A stretch of DNA of 34,719 nucleotides, taken from a virus. A program made the translations under genes and the position numbers. Positions 7,068 to 15,075 of the stretch are shown piece by piece; the first letter of the stretch is position 1, and each line of letters starts with the position of its first letter. Under the pieces are notes generated by a model, which was not told where the DNA came from, made no database searches, and worked only from the letters and a program-made list of their open reading frames with translations. The stretch is taken from IMG/VR virus record IMGVR_UViG_3300025138_000155, positions 1-34,719 of that record, one strand, 5' to 3'.

Positions 7068-7690
7068 CCATATCTTACCCGCTGGCAATGCCCACCGTCT
7101 CAAATATCAGATCAATCGAATTGACCGCCACAAACGCAGTCAGCTATTCAAGATCGCCATTTACATTTGCAGGTCAGGCACAAGAATTTGCAGGGAAAAT
7201 GTGGCAAGCGACCGTCACCTTGCCTGCAATGAAACGCGCAGCCGCTGAAGAATGGATTTCCTTTTTAATCGCACTGCGCGGTCAAGTTGGCACGTTTAAT
7301 CTTGGTGATCCAATGGCAGAAACGCCCAGAGGTTCGGCGCGCAATGCAGACAACATCTCAATAAATGGCGCGCTTACAAGCGGCTCAGAAATTGTAATGG
7401 ATGGCGGCGTTCAAGACCAAACTGGTTATCTAAAGGCTGGTGATTATTTGCAAATTGGAACAGGTCCGACGCAGCAACTTTTCAAAGTTTTGGCTGATGC
7501 AAACACAAATGGCACTGGTCAAATAACTGTCGATGTCTGGCCCAATGTACGCACTTCGATTGCAAATGACTCGTTGGTTACAGTGCAATCAACCAAAGGA
7601 TTATTTCGATTGCAAACAAATGAAACTATTTTCAACGTAAATGAAATGGCAGTTTATGGGATAACATTTGCCTGCATCGAGGCCGTCTAA
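7064..7690 (+). CDS. Distal tail protein (GTA gp12-like position)
   Basis: A 208-residue beta-rich protein immediately after the tape measure, where GTAs and related siphophages have a distal tail protein (DUF2460-type). I recognise no exact family signature, but the pattern PLAMPTVSNIRSIELTATNAVSYSRSPFT followed by GKMWQATVTLPAM, then an AAAEEWISFLIALRGQVGTFNLGDP segment, is common in marine phage distal tail proteins: a conserved belt of the form 'replace, width, thickness of film'. It probably forms the hub-side ring that closes the tube. Start ATG 7064 overlaps the tape measure stop (ATGA). Confidence 0.7.
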   Translation: MTISYPLAMPTVSNIRSIELTATNAVSYSRSPFTFAGQAQEFAGKMWQATVTLPAMKRAAAEEWISFLIALRGQVGTFNLGDPMAETPRGSARNADNISINGALTSGSEIVMDGGVQDQTGYLKAGDYLQIGTGPTQQLFKVLADANTNGTGQITVDVWPNVRTSIANDSLVTVQSTKGLFRLQTNETIFNVNEMAVYGITFACIEAV

Positions 7691-8254
7691 ATGAGCCGCG
7701 ATATTAGCACTGCAATATCAACCGCGCTTGACGATACCGTCATTAAACCGTTTTTTGCTGTTGAATTGTTATTTGACGGCAATAAGGTTTTGCGTCTGTG
7801 GACGGGCCTTGGAACGCTTGTTTATGAGGGCAATGATTGGGCTGGGGCTGGGTCGCTTCTGAACGTTTCCTCAGTAGAGGAAACTTCGGATTTGGGCGTT
7901 AGGGGGGCCGTGTTAAGCATGTCGGGCGTGCCGACAGAGATCATCGCCTTAGCACTCACTGAACCCTACCAAGGCCGCGTGTGCAATCTTTATTTTGGAA
8001 TAAATCCAGATAGCGCACAAACCAGCTTACTTAAAATTTTCTCAGGCTACATGGATCAGATGAATATTCAAGAAGATGTTGAATCGTCAACAATCGAGTT
8101 GGCCGTTGAGAACAAATTGATTGATTTGGAGCGCGCGCGCACAGCCCGATTTACGTCAGCTTATCAAAAGTCTGTTTATGCTGGTGATCTTGGTTTGGAC
8201 TTTGTTGAAGACCTGCAAGACAAGGAAATTGTCTGGGGTCGCAGTGCAGACTAA
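7691..8254 (+). CDS. Baseplate hub-type tail protein (DUF2163-like position)
   Basis: A 187-residue protein with MSRDISTAISTALDDTVIKPFFAVELLFDGNKVLRLWTG at the start and SSVEETSDLGVRGAVLSMSGVP in the centre, a beta-rich arrangement seen in GTA gp13 / DUF2163-like tail proteins. Towards the end, the segment with SSTIELAVENKLIDLERARTARFT, then a tail ending KEIVWG, is the region that usually contacts the central tail protein. It begins directly after the previous stop and overlaps the acetyltransferase start by 11 bases. It is probably part of the baseplate; the exact role is inferred from position. Confidence 0.7.
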   Translation: MSRDISTAISTALDDTVIKPFFAVELLFDGNKVLRLWTGLGTLVYEGNDWAGAGSLLNVSSVEETSDLGVRGAVLSMSGVPTEIIALALTEPYQGRVCNLYFGINPDSAQTSLLKIFSGYMDQMNIQEDVESSTIELAVENKLIDLERARTARFTSAYQKSVYAGDLGLDFVEDLQDKEIVWGRSAD

Positions 8255-8705
8255 ATATGCACAAGAATTTTTAGTTTCGTGCCGCAACGAGGCGCAAGTT
8301 TTGATTCAACAGCATTGGCAAGAAATTGCTATGCACAAAAGCAAAATCAAACTCAATCCAAATTGGGAAGCTTATGAGGCGCTTGAAGCATCTGGGCAAC
8401 TCTCAATTTTCACTGCGCGGCTAAAGGGCGAGTTGGTCGGTTATTTTGTAACGGTAAGCACGCCAAACCCGCATTATATGGATCACGTTTTTGCGGCAAA
8501 TGACGTTCTGTATTTATCTCCAATTGCGCGACGTGGCTGGGCTGGTTTGGGTTTAATTAAATTTGCAGAGCGGTGCCTGCGGGATGATGGAGTAAGTGTC
8601 ATGTCGATTAACACAAAAGTACATCGCCCATTTGACGCGGTTTTAAAACGACTTGGCTTTGAGCAGGCCGAGCGGGTTTATACAAAATTTCTAGGTGATA
8701 ACTGA
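8244..8705 (+). CDS. GNAT-family N-acetyltransferase inside the tail operon
   Basis: A 153-residue GNAT-like protein. Visible marks are the strand LSIFTARLKGELVGYFVTVS (acceptor-side sheet), the acetyl-CoA loop-like IARRGWAGLGLIKFAERCL (the R-x-x-G-x-G/A pattern, here RRGWAGLG) and the C-terminal RPFDAVLKRLGFEQAERVYTKFL, which is the usual 'gf....' end. Start GTG 8244 overlaps the preceding gene and gives the shortest frame keeping the domain; the longer frame from 8121 only reads the neighbour. The slot between DUF2163-like and central tail genes normally holds a cell-wall peptidase (GTA gp14). A virion-linked or host-modifying acetyltransferase is inferred; its substrate is unknown. Confidence 0.82.
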   Translation: MQTKYAQEFLVSCRNEAQVLIQQHWQEIAMHKSKIKLNPNWEAYEALEASGQLSIFTARLKGELVGYFVTVSTPNPHYMDHVFAANDVLYLSPIARRGWAGLGLIKFAERCLRDDGVSVMSINTKVHRPFDAVLKRLGFEQAERVYTKFLGDN

Positions 8706-11470
8706 TGGCAGTTACCGCAACAGTTTTTTCGGTTGCTGGCTTTAAAGCTGCAGCAAGTTTCTTCCTACCGAAACTGATTGGCATGTTATTTCGGCATCTA
8801 GTCGTAAGTTTTGTTATGAAAGCTCTCGCGCCAAAGCGAAAATTTGGCAACCCAGAGGTGACAAATCGCGGGTACAATGTAACTGCAACAGGTTCGGCAC
8901 TCGATCACCAGATCGTATATGGTAAAATGAAGGTTGGTGGCGTGCGTTTGTTTGATCACACAACTGGTGCCAATAATAAATATCTGCATCGTGTTTTTGG
9001 TTTTGCAGGTCATGAAATAGAAGAATTTGAAACGATTTACATTAACGACGAGGTGGCAACAATTGACGCAAATGGCAACGTTACAAGTCCGGAAAAATAT
9101 GACGGGGTCATAAACATATTCCCGCATTTAGGCGCGGCTGATCAGTCCGCAGACGCTGGGCTAGTTAGCGAGGTCGAAGATTGGACGGCTAATCACAGAT
9201 TGCGCGGAATTGCCTATTTGTATTGCAAATTAGACCATCAAGCGGACAAGTTTCCAAACGGCTTGCCCCAAATTACTGCAATTATCAAAGGCAAAAAAGT
9301 TTATGACCCGCGTACAGCCGCAACCGCTTGGTCAAATAATCCAGCACTATGCGTGCGCGATTACATACTGTCAGCAGGCTATGGGCTGGGCGAGGCTGTG
9401 GCTAACATTGATGACAGTTCAGTCACGACGGCAGCAAATATATGCGATCAGACCAACACGACAGCATCGACATTGCGATATACTTGCAACGGTGCTTTCA
9501 CAACTGCAATTGAGCCAAACAGGCTTTTGGAAAACATTTTGTCATCAATGTTTGGTACGCTTTGGTACTCTCAGGGCAAGTGGCGAATGAAGGCTGGAGC
9601 GTTTACCTCGTCGGTATTGTCGCTTGATGAAAACGATCTGCGCAGCGCCATAACAGTTGCAACACGGCACAGTCGGCGTGACAACTTCAACGAAATAAAG
9701 GGCACTTTTAGAGGCGAAGAAAGCAATTACCAAGTGACAGATTTTCCGCCCGTCACAAATACTGCGTTTGTCACTACTGACAACGGTCAGGTCAGTGCCG
9801 CTGACGTCGAACTTCCATTTACAGACACTTCGATTGAGGCGCGCAGGATTGCTCGAATTATGCTGGAAAGCAACCGTCAACAATTAACGGTCAAAGCATC
9901 GTTTGGAATGCGCGCGCTTGCGTTGCAGGTTGGCGACACAGTCACAATCACAAACGAACGCTTTGGCTGGTCTAACAAGCTTTTCCAAGTTGCTGAATGG
10001 ACGTTTGGATTGGGCGATCAACTTGGTTTTGAAGTCGATATGACTCTCAAAGAAACAGCCGCCAGCGTTTATGACGAATTTGACGATGGCGTCATTTACG
10101 AACGCGACAACACAACATTATTGTCACCGTTTGAGGTGCCGAGTGTCGGAATTAGTTTAAGCAGCGAAGTGCGCACAGTGCGCGGCAAAGCTATGTCAGT
10201 TCTGCTCGCAGATATTACAGCTTCTAGCGATCTGATCGATCAAGTCGAAGCGCAGTTTAAGAAATCAAGCGATACAAACTATTCTCCGCTGTCTGTATCA
10301 AGCGGCTATACCGGCACGCTGCGCGCCGAAAGCTTTGGTATCGTTGATGGTTATTATGACGTGAGAGCCAGAGCAATAAATGCTTTGGGCGTGCGCGGCG
10401 AATTCAACACTGTATCAAATTTTTATGTTGACGCGTTGGGCGCAATTCCTGCCGACGTGACAAACTTCAGCGGCAATGTTGTCTCGTCTACGTTGCACCT
10501 AAATTGGACGCCTGTCCCTGATCTTGATCTTGCATACTACAATATCAGATATTCAAATCAGATTAGCGGCGCAACTTATTCATCGTCTGAAGATTTGGCG
10601 CAAGTTGTGTCCAGCACGTCCAGCATATCTGTGCCTGCAGTTTCTGGAACTTATTTTATCAAAGCGGTTGACGCATCGACAAGCGGCTCAAATGTGTCAG
10701 CAAATCCAACCAGCTTTATCGTCACAAATGTTGATATCAATGATTTAAATGTCGTTGCCACGTTGACGGAAAATCCGTCGTTTTCTGGGTCCAAAACTAG
10801 CACAGTTAAAGACGCGGAAAACAATTTGCTACTGACGCAGTCAGGCGGATCGTTTGCGGCTGAGGGAATATATTACTTCGCCAACTCAATTGATCTTGGA
10901 CAAAAATACACAAGCCGAATTTCAAGCAATGTCACCATGTTGCGATTTGATCAGACCGACACGTTTGATTCCGCGTCTGGTTTTTTTGACAGCCGCGCGG
11001 GATTGTTTGACGGTGATCCAAATGCGTTTGATGACGTGTCATTCCAAATGCAAGAACGGCATACAGATGACAATCCGAGCGGGTCGCCAACATATACAAA
11101 TTGGTCGCCGTTTACAATCAGCGACATTGCAGCACGCGCATTTCAATTTAGGATAAAATTGCAAAGTACAAATTCGCAAGCATCGCCGTTGATTAGCACG
11201 TTGTCTGCAACTGTGGACATGCCTGACCACACCGCCGCTGAAAGCGATATTAGTTTCACTGGCAGCAAAGCCGTAACATTTGCCAAAGCATTCAAATCAA
11301 CGCCGTCAATTGGGCTGTCGCTGGCAAATCTCGCAGATGGCGACAGATACACGATCACAAGCAAGTCGCGAACAGGCTTCACGATCAACATTTTAACGGG
11401 CAATTCAGCCAGCACAAACGCGATCACGATGGATTATGTCGCGAAAGGCTTCGGCAAGGAGATCACATGA
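8705..11470 (+). CDS. Central tail / host-specificity protein (gpJ- or GTA gp15-like)
   Basis: A 921-residue tip protein. Residues 1-50 are hydrophobic and basic, like the start of such proteins. Residues 60-250 hold the family core: HQIVYGKMKVGGVRL, VFGFAGHEIEEFETIYINDEV, LRGIAYLYCKLDHQADKFPNGLPQ, KKVYDPRTAATAWSNNPALCVRDYILSAGYGLG. Residues 250-460 match the tip-attachment domain (NRLLENILSSMFGTLWYSQGKWRMKAGAF). From about 480 to 670 there are fibronectin III-like beta domains (AQFKKSSDTNYSPLS, LHLNWTPVPDLDLAYYNIRYS). The C-terminal 200 residues are a beta-rich, Ser/Thr/Asp-rich part that probably makes the distal contact. Its ATG overlaps the GNAT stop and its stop overlaps the next ATG. 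Confidence 0.9.
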   Translation: MAVTATVFSVAGFKAAASFFLPKLIGMLFRHLVVSFVMKALAPKRKFGNPEVTNRGYNVTATGSALDHQIVYGKMKVGGVRLFDHTTGANNKYLHRVFGFAGHEIEEFETIYINDEVATIDANGNVTSPEKYDGVINIFPHLGAADQSADAGLVSEVEDWTANHRLRGIAYLYCKLDHQADKFPNGLPQITAIIKGKKVYDPRTAATAWSNNPALCVRDYILSAGYGLGEAVANIDDSSVTTAANICDQTNTTASTLRYTCNGAFTTAIEPNRLLENILSSMFGTLWYSQGKWRMKAGAFTSSVLSLDENDLRSAITVATRHSRRDNFNEIKGTFRGEESNYQVTDFPPVTNTAFVTTDNGQVSAADVELPFTDTSIEARRIARIMLESNRQQLTVKASFGMRALALQVGDTVTITNERFGWSNKLFQVAEWTFGLGDQLGFEVDMTLKETAASVYDEFDDGVIYERDNTTLLSPFEVPSVGISLSSEVRTVRGKAMSVLLADITASSDLIDQVEAQFKKSSDTNYSPLSVSSGYTGTLRAESFGIVDGYYDVRARAINALGVRGEFNTVSNFYVDALGAIPADVTNFSGNVVSSTLHLNWTPVPDLDLAYYNIRYSNQISGATYSSSEDLAQVVSSTSSISVPAVSGTYFIKAVDASTSGSNVSANPTSFIVTNVDINDLNVVATLTENPSFSGSKTSTVKDAENNLLLTQSGGSFAAEGIYYFANSIDLGQKYTSRISSNVTMLRFDQTDTFDSASGFFDSRAGLFDGDPNAFDDVSFQMQERHTDDNPSGSPTYTNWSPFTISDIAARAFQFRIKLQSTNSQASPLISTLSATVDMPDHTAAESDISFTGSKAVTFAKAFKSTPSIGLSLANLADGDRYTITSKSRTGFTINILTGNSASTNAITMDYVAKGFGKEIT

Positions 11471-12261
11471 GCCAGCACGATTTTAATATCGGGAACCAGT
11501 TATTCCCAGCGACACGCACAGACCTAAATAATGCCCTAGTCGCGCTGGCGTCAAATTCTTCTGGCGCGTCGGCACCATCGACTACGTATGCAAATCAATT
11601 CTGGTATGAAACCGACACAAACAAATTGAAAATCCGAAACGAGGCAAATTCCGATTGGATTGAAATTGCCACGCTTGATCAGTCGGGCAATTCTGTGCAA
11701 TCAATCACTACTGCGGGTTTGACACTTGGATCAACAGCAATCAGCGCAACTGGTGTTGAAATCAACCAACTGGACGCGATTACGCGCGGGTCGATTCTAT
11801 ACGGCAACCCAAGCGGCGCAACAGCGCGGCTATCGGCTGGCAATGCTAATACTATACTTAAATCGGACGGAACTGATATTTTTTGGGCGGCTTCTCCAAC
11901 CGCTGCGACAACACTTACACGAGGTCAAATACTTTATGGCAATCCGAGCGGAACAACAGCCGCATTGTCGGCGGGGGCCGCTAATCAAGTTTTAACTTCA
12001 AACGGGCAGGATATTTCTTGGGCGCAAGCCAGTAGTAATATTAGCACAACACTTGGCGCTGTTGGAACATACGCATTCCTTCGAGGTGGCGTAAACTCAA
12101 CCGAAGGAACTGATCCGGGGGCCACTAGGGCTGGAAGCACGCTAATCTGGTCAGACACAGAGGACAATTACGAGACTTCACCCGCACTTAGTGGCACATG
12201 GCGATGCATGGGCCATCATAACCGATTTGCATCAAGTACATTATTTGTCAGGATTTCATAA
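11467..12261 (+). CDS. Tail fiber protein with two 37-residue repeats
   Basis: A 264-residue fiber-type protein. Residues 1-70 carry the marine-phage pattern ANQFWYETDTNKLKIRNEANSDWIEIATLDQ, an attachment module. Residues 105-141 and 150-186 are near repeats (TRG.ILYGNPSG.TA.LSAG.AN..L.S.G.DI.WA). The end (LSGTWRCMGHHNRFASSTLFVRIS) resembles the tip of short fibers. It sits between the central tail protein and a fiber chaperone, which supports a receptor-contacting role. The stop overlaps the chaperone ATG. Confidence 0.8.
   Translation: MSQHDFNIGNQLFPATRTDLNNALVALASNSSGASAPSTTYANQFWYETDTNKLKIRNEANSDWIEIATLDQSGNSVQSITTAGLTLGSTAISATGVEINQLDAITRGSILYGNPSGATARLSAGNANTILKSDGTDIFWAASPTAATTLTRGQILYGNPSGTTAALSAGAANQVLTSNGQDISWAQASSNISTTLGAVGTYAFLRGGVNSTEGTDPGATRAGSTLIWSDTEDNYETSPALSGTWRCMGHHNRFASSTLFVRIS
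11779..12024 (+). repeat. Tandem 45-residue-period coding repeat in the fiber gene
   Basis: Two 37-residue units at 11779-11889 and 11914-12024 keep TRG.ILYGNPSG and S.G.DI.WA at the protein level but differ at many third codon positions, so the duplication is old and selected at protein level. Confidence 0.8.
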
Positions 12262-12653
12262 TGAGTATTACAATCACACAGGTCCGCAACGCACAGTCAC
12301 TTCAAGCGGATAATCTTAGTATGGACGTTGAAATTAATCATCCGCAATTCGGCTGGATACCGTACACTTTAAATTCTGCTGACACTGACACAACCATCGA
12401 CAATGATCAGATCATGTCTTTAATTGGGACCGAGTTTCTGGCTTATGTTGCGCCAACAACCGAAGAGATAAACGTCGCACTAGCTGCTCAAGTGAGAGCC
12501 GAGCGCAACGAAAGACTAGCGGCGACCGATTGGCGTGCGTCTCAAGATGTCACTATGTCAACTTCATGGCGCGATTATCGACAGGCGTTGCGTGACATAC
12601 CGCAACAAACAGGGTTTCCCAATGATGTAACTTGGCCAATTGAGCCTAACTGA
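12261..12653 (+). CDS. Tail fiber assembly chaperone-like (Phage_tail_APC type)
   Basis: A 130-residue protein. The C-terminal 55 residues hold RAERNERLAATDWRASQDVTM, then SWRDYRQALRDIPQQTGFPNDVTWPIEP, the signature of the phage tail assembly chaperone type (PF16778). The N-terminal half (DVEINHPQFGWIPYTLNS) is the matching beta region. It follows the fiber gene with a one-base stop-start overlap, the usual fiber/chaperone pair. It should help fold or attach the fiber tip. Confidence 0.85.
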   Translation: MSITITQVRNAQSLQADNLSMDVEINHPQFGWIPYTLNSADTDTTIDNDQIMSLIGTEFLAYVAPTTEEINVALAAQVRAERNERLAATDWRASQDVTMSTSWRDYRQALRDIPQQTGFPNDVTWPIEPN

Positions 12654-12832
12654 TGCCTGATATTCCAGAGCGCGTAGGTCAGCTGGAAAAGGACATGGTA
12701 GCCTTGCAAACGACCGTTCAAATTCAAACCAAAGAACTATTCACGCGCATCAAGAAACTTGAAAACGTGTTGATTGCATCGACAGGCGCGATCTTGCTGA
12801 CGTGCGTTACGATCTTGATAAAGATGCAGTGA
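12653..12832 (+). CDS. Small coiled-coil plus one TM protein (XhlA-like holin accessory)
   Basis: A 59-residue gene. ATG 12653 overlaps the previous TGA. Residues 1-40 form a heptad-like amphipathic helix (RVGQLEKDMVALQTTVQIQTK), then a basic stretch (RIKKLENV) and a C-terminal TM helix (LIASTGAILLTCVTIL). This matches the layout of haemolysin XhlA-like proteins, membrane partners in lysis. It opens a run of eight small genes ending in the amidase. Confidence 0.75.
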   Translation: MPDIPERVGQLEKDMVALQTTVQIQTKELFTRIKKLENVLIASTGAILLTCVTILIKMQ

Positions 12833-13023
12833 CATACGTATTTATTCTAATTTTATGGCAAGGAATTGGAACTGATCGGCAAATCATAGCAGAGGTTGAG
12901 TTTTCCAGCCTGCAAAATTGCCTAATTGCAGCGCAGTTGATTGTTAAACGATACGGATATGAGACGCCAAAGGATCGCGCGCTGGCTTATTGTGTGCCAA
13001 AGCGGGTCAGCCCAGAAGCATAA
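12829..13023 (+). CDS. Small protein with N-terminal hydrophobic segment, unknown
   Basis: A 64-residue protein starting at GTG 12829 in a GTGA overlap with the previous gene; a longer frame from GTG 12802 is possible but only reads through that gene. The N-terminus TYVFILILWQGIG is a short hydrophobic segment, possibly an uncleaved anchor, followed by a charged region with two cysteines (QNCLIAA, AYCVPKR). I recognise no family. Its position inside the lysis cluster suggests an envelope role. Confidence 0.6.
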   Translation: MTYVFILILWQGIGTDRQIIAEVEFSSLQNCLIAAQLIVKRYGYETPKDRALAYCVPKRVSPEA

Positions 13024-13035
13024 GCGAGGCTGAGC

Positions 13036-13470
13036 ATGGACCCGATCACCATTGCAATGACGGCTTTTGCCGCAATCAAGACAGGCGTCAAAATAGGCAA
13101 AGACACGCAGTCGATGATGAAAGACGTCGGCGCAATGTGGGGCGCAATTGACGAAGTTCGCAACCAGCATAAAAAGAAAAAAGCATCGCCATTTACGTCG
13201 GCCAGCGAGGAAGCACTTGAGACATTTGCCGCGCTGAAAAAGGCAGATGACCTAGAAGAAAACTTAAAAAAAATCGTTATACAAACTCGCGGATTTTATG
13301 CTTGGCAAGAACTCTTAAAGTTGAGAGGTCGGATTAAGCGGGAACGTATCGAAGCAGAAAAAGCAAGGCGCGCAAAAATGCAGCAACGAATTGAAATCGG
13401 CGCGGCGGTTGCGCTGTTTATTTTGCTTTTGGCTTGCATGATTTGGGGCGTATGGATGTTTTTGACATGA
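13036..13470 (+). CDS. Coiled-coil protein with C-terminal TM, lysis-cluster
   Basis: A 144-residue protein. The first 30 residues (MDPITIAMTAFAAIKTGVKIG) are weakly hydrophobic, then come a basic patch (HKKKKAS), a long charged helix (TSASEEALETFAALKKADDLEENLKK and KLRGRIKRERIEAEKARRAK) and a C-terminal TM helix (IGAAVALFILLLACMIWGVWMFL). Similar proteins occur in many marine phages near holin genes but their function is unknown to me. The layout, coiled coil then membrane anchor, suggests an inner-membrane protein with cytoplasmic helix. It overlaps the following gene by 4 or 19 bases, depending on that gene's start. Confidence 0.65.
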   Translation: MDPITIAMTAFAAIKTGVKIGKDTQSMMKDVGAMWGAIDEVRNQHKKKKASPFTSASEEALETFAALKKADDLEENLKKIVIQTRGFYAWQELLKLRGRIKRERIEAEKARRAKMQQRIEIGAAVALFILLLACMIWGVWMFLT

Positions 13471-13730
13471 TCCCAGCGCTTGTGCTGTCGGTAACGTTGG
13501 CTGGGGTGGCAACGCCAGAATATACCGAGTGCAAACTTGCCAAACGCATCACCGTCTATGGCGAAAAAATTTGTGTTTATGTTTATGCAAATGGCGGGAC
13601 ACAACTGCATTACCCAACACGATCTTGGCGTGAATGCCCCTCTCGGTTCATGTGCAAATATTCCCCAGCTAAAGACAAAGGCCCAACGCTCAAAGAAACA
13701 TTGGACGCATTGAAGGGACAGTTTGAATGA
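13467..13730 (+). CDS. Small secreted cysteine-rich protein, unknown
   Basis: An 87-residue protein starting at ATG 13467 (ATGA overlap); ATG 13452 would add five residues. The N-terminus IPALVLSVTLAGVATPEYTE looks like a signal peptide with a possible cleavage near residue 14-17. The mature part has four cysteines (ECKLAK, KICVYV, RECPSR, MCKYS), which could form two disulfides in the periplasm. It lies next to the holin genes, so a spanin-like or envelope function is possible, but no spanin motif (lipobox or TM plus coiled coil) is present. Confidence 0.65.
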   Translation: MIPALVLSVTLAGVATPEYTECKLAKRITVYGEKICVYVYANGGTQLHYPTRSWRECPSRFMCKYSPAKDKGPTLKETLDALKGQFE

Positions 13731-13927
13731 CACCAGAGAAATTAGACGCGTGGCGCATCGTGCCGCGCCTGCTGATCGTCAGCTACATGATTGTATTTTA
13801 CCAGACCTGTAATTGGTTTATGGCGCTGGATTTGCCAAATAATGCGCAGGCTGGATTTGTCAGCGTCATTGTTGGCGCGGGTGCGGCTTGGTTTGGCCTG
13901 TATCTTAATGGCAATGCAAAGAAATGA
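13727..13927 (+). CDS. Two-TM holin-like protein
   Basis: A 66-residue protein with two predicted membrane helices, PRLLIVSYMIVFYQTCNWFMA and AGFVSVIVGAGAAWFGLYL, separated by a short LDLPNNAQ loop. This 'W.m.L..P...q..f.s.v.g...a.fg.y' pattern is common in small marine phage membrane proteins annotated as holin-like. The charge is at both ends. It starts in an ATGA overlap and ends overlapping the next ATG. It could be the holin or an antiholin beside the next gene. Confidence 0.7.
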   Translation: MTPEKLDAWRIVPRLLIVSYMIVFYQTCNWFMALDLPNNAQAGFVSVIVGAGAAWFGLYLNGNAKK

Positions 13928-14313
13928 TTGGCGCATTGATAGGGCCGCTGACGTCACTGGTCGGATCTTGGATGGATCAGAAAGCAGAGCAGCAGCGCGG
14001 CAAGCAAACTGTCGCCAGAGTAAAGGCCGAGAGCGAGGCCGCTGTTTTGGTGAGCGCCGCGACCAGCACAGCCGATTGGGAAAAGCTGATGGCCGAGGGG
14101 TCAAAGTACAGCCTTAAGGATGAATTTTTTAGCGTAATACTAGCGGCTCCCTGCATCCTAGCCTTTTGCGGCGAGTGGGGCCGCACAATTGTTGCCGAGG
14201 GTTTTGTGGCGCTGGAAGCCATGCCAGAATATTACCGATATTTTCTAGGTTGTGCCATTGCCGCCAGCTTTTCTATTCGCGGTGCCACTAAGTTTATGAG
14301 CCGTCCAAAATGA
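13924..14313 (+). CDS. 3-TM holin of gene-transfer-agent type
   Basis: A 129-residue protein. N-terminal IGALIGPLTSLVGSWMDQ is amphipathic, followed by a charged helix (ARVKAESEAAVLVSAATSTADWEKLMAEGSKYSLKDEFF) and two clear membrane segments: VILAAPCILAFCGEW and YYRYFLGCAIAASFSIRGA. The WEKLM...S..S.KDEF motif is characteristic of GTA_holin_3TM (PF11351), holins that release gene transfer agents in alphaproteobacteria. The family link supports the host assignment. Its ATG overlaps the upstream stop. Confidence 0.8.
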   Translation: MIGALIGPLTSLVGSWMDQKAEQQRGKQTVARVKAESEAAVLVSAATSTADWEKLMAEGSKYSLKDEFFSVILAAPCILAFCGEWGRTIVAEGFVALEAMPEYYRYFLGCAIAASFSIRGATKFMSRPK

Positions 14314-14441
14314 CCAGCGACAAGGTCATTCCGCTGCATCCCCCTAAATCCGACATCGATGAGCAATGGCATCAATTAGAAGCGCAGCAAAAACAAATCA
14401 AAGAACAATTGTTAAAAATTTTGGAGACAAAGCCCAAATGA
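14310..14441 (+). CDS. Small 43-residue charged protein
   Basis: ATG 14310 overlaps the holin stop (ATGA) and the stop at 14439-14441 overlaps the amidase ATG. Residues 1-15 are proline-rich (VIPLHPPKSD), followed by an amphipathic helix (DEQWHQLEAQQKQIKEQLLK). The perfect two-sided overlap supports translation. Function unknown; it may regulate lysis or hold the reading of the operon. Confidence 0.65.
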   Translation: MTSDKVIPLHPPKSDIDEQWHQLEAQQKQIKEQLLKILETKPK

Positions 14442-14881
14442 GAAACATCACAGAAATCGTAATTCACTGCACAGCGACACGACCAAACTGGTATCAAGAC
14501 AAGTCGGTTGAGGATGTTGTAAAAGAGTTGACGCGCTGGCACACGGAAAAGCCGCCAAACGGCAGAGGTTGGTCGGATTGCGGTTATCATTACGTCATTC
14601 ACAGAGACGGCACGGTCGGCACTGCGCGACCTGTTCAACGTTCTGGCGCGCACTGTAGAGGGCGCAATAAGCAATCAATAGGCATCACACTATGCGGCGG
14701 TCGTGGCGGTGAAAGCACAGATAAAATTCTGGATAACTTTACGGCAGATCAGGAAACTGCGCTGCGTGATTTAATTGGCGATCTAAAAAAAGATCACCCC
14801 AAAATACAGAATATCTCAGGGCATAATCAGTGGTCGAATAAAGCATGTCCATGCTTCAGCGTGCGCGAGTGGTTGCGCTAG
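14438..14881 (+). CDS. N-acetylmuramoyl-L-alanine amidase (T7 lysozyme-like endolysin)
   Basis: A 147-residue Amidase_2 / PGRP-fold enzyme that cuts the bond between MurNAc and L-Ala. Zinc ligands correspond to His10 (VIHCTAT), His129 (SGHNQWS) and Cys137 (KACPCF); the spacing His129 to Cys137 is eight, as in T7 lysozyme His122-Cys130. Lys135 matches the T7 catalytic Lys128, and Tyr50 or Tyr52 (CGYHYVIHRDG) the T7 Tyr46. The length is close to T7 lysozyme (151). No signal peptide, so it depends on the holins upstream. The ATG 14438 gives the family start; the open frame from 14366 is too long. It ends overlapping by 4 bases the convergent HTH gene. Confidence 0.93.
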   Translation: MRNITEIVIHCTATRPNWYQDKSVEDVVKELTRWHTEKPPNGRGWSDCGYHYVIHRDGTVGTARPVQRSGAHCRGRNKQSIGITLCGGRGGESTDKILDNFTADQETALRDLIGDLKKDHPKIQNISGHNQWSNKACPCFSVREWLR

Positions 14882-15075
14882 TCAGGCCATTGCGGCGGTC
14901 GATACCCGTCTAGCATCCATTGCAAAACTTGCATGGCAATCGGGTTCACAGGCCGCGCATCACCCTCGCTTTCCCAGCGTCGAACTGTGCGCGGGTCTGA
15001 GTTGAGGATGTGTCCCAACTGAGTTGCAGATAGGCCCAGCTTGCGCCGAGCCTGTTTAAATTCAGTGGGGGTCAT
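14878..15075 (-). CDS. XRE-type HTH protein, paralog of the protein at 26803-27009
   Basis: A 65-residue single HTH protein, start MTPTEFKQARRKLGLS. Helix-turn-helix core is LSATQLGHILNSDPRTVRRWE (residues about 14-35). It is 66-70 residues long like the second protein at 26803, with shared start MTP..FKQAR..LGL, RR.E, and end GYR...WP. It is the last gene of the leftward cassette that begins at 15761 and its stop overlaps the amidase stop (CTAG). A small local repressor is likely; the palindrome in the cassette promoter is a candidate site. Confidence 0.8.
   Translation of the reverse strand: MTPTEFKQARRKLGLSATQLGHILNSDPRTVRRWESEGDARPVNPIAMQVLQWMLDGYRPPQWPD

Noticed and set aside
8121-8243. 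Upstream extension of the GNAT gene
   Set aside because: Overlaps the well-supported gene at 7691-8254 and adds nothing matching a GNAT domain.
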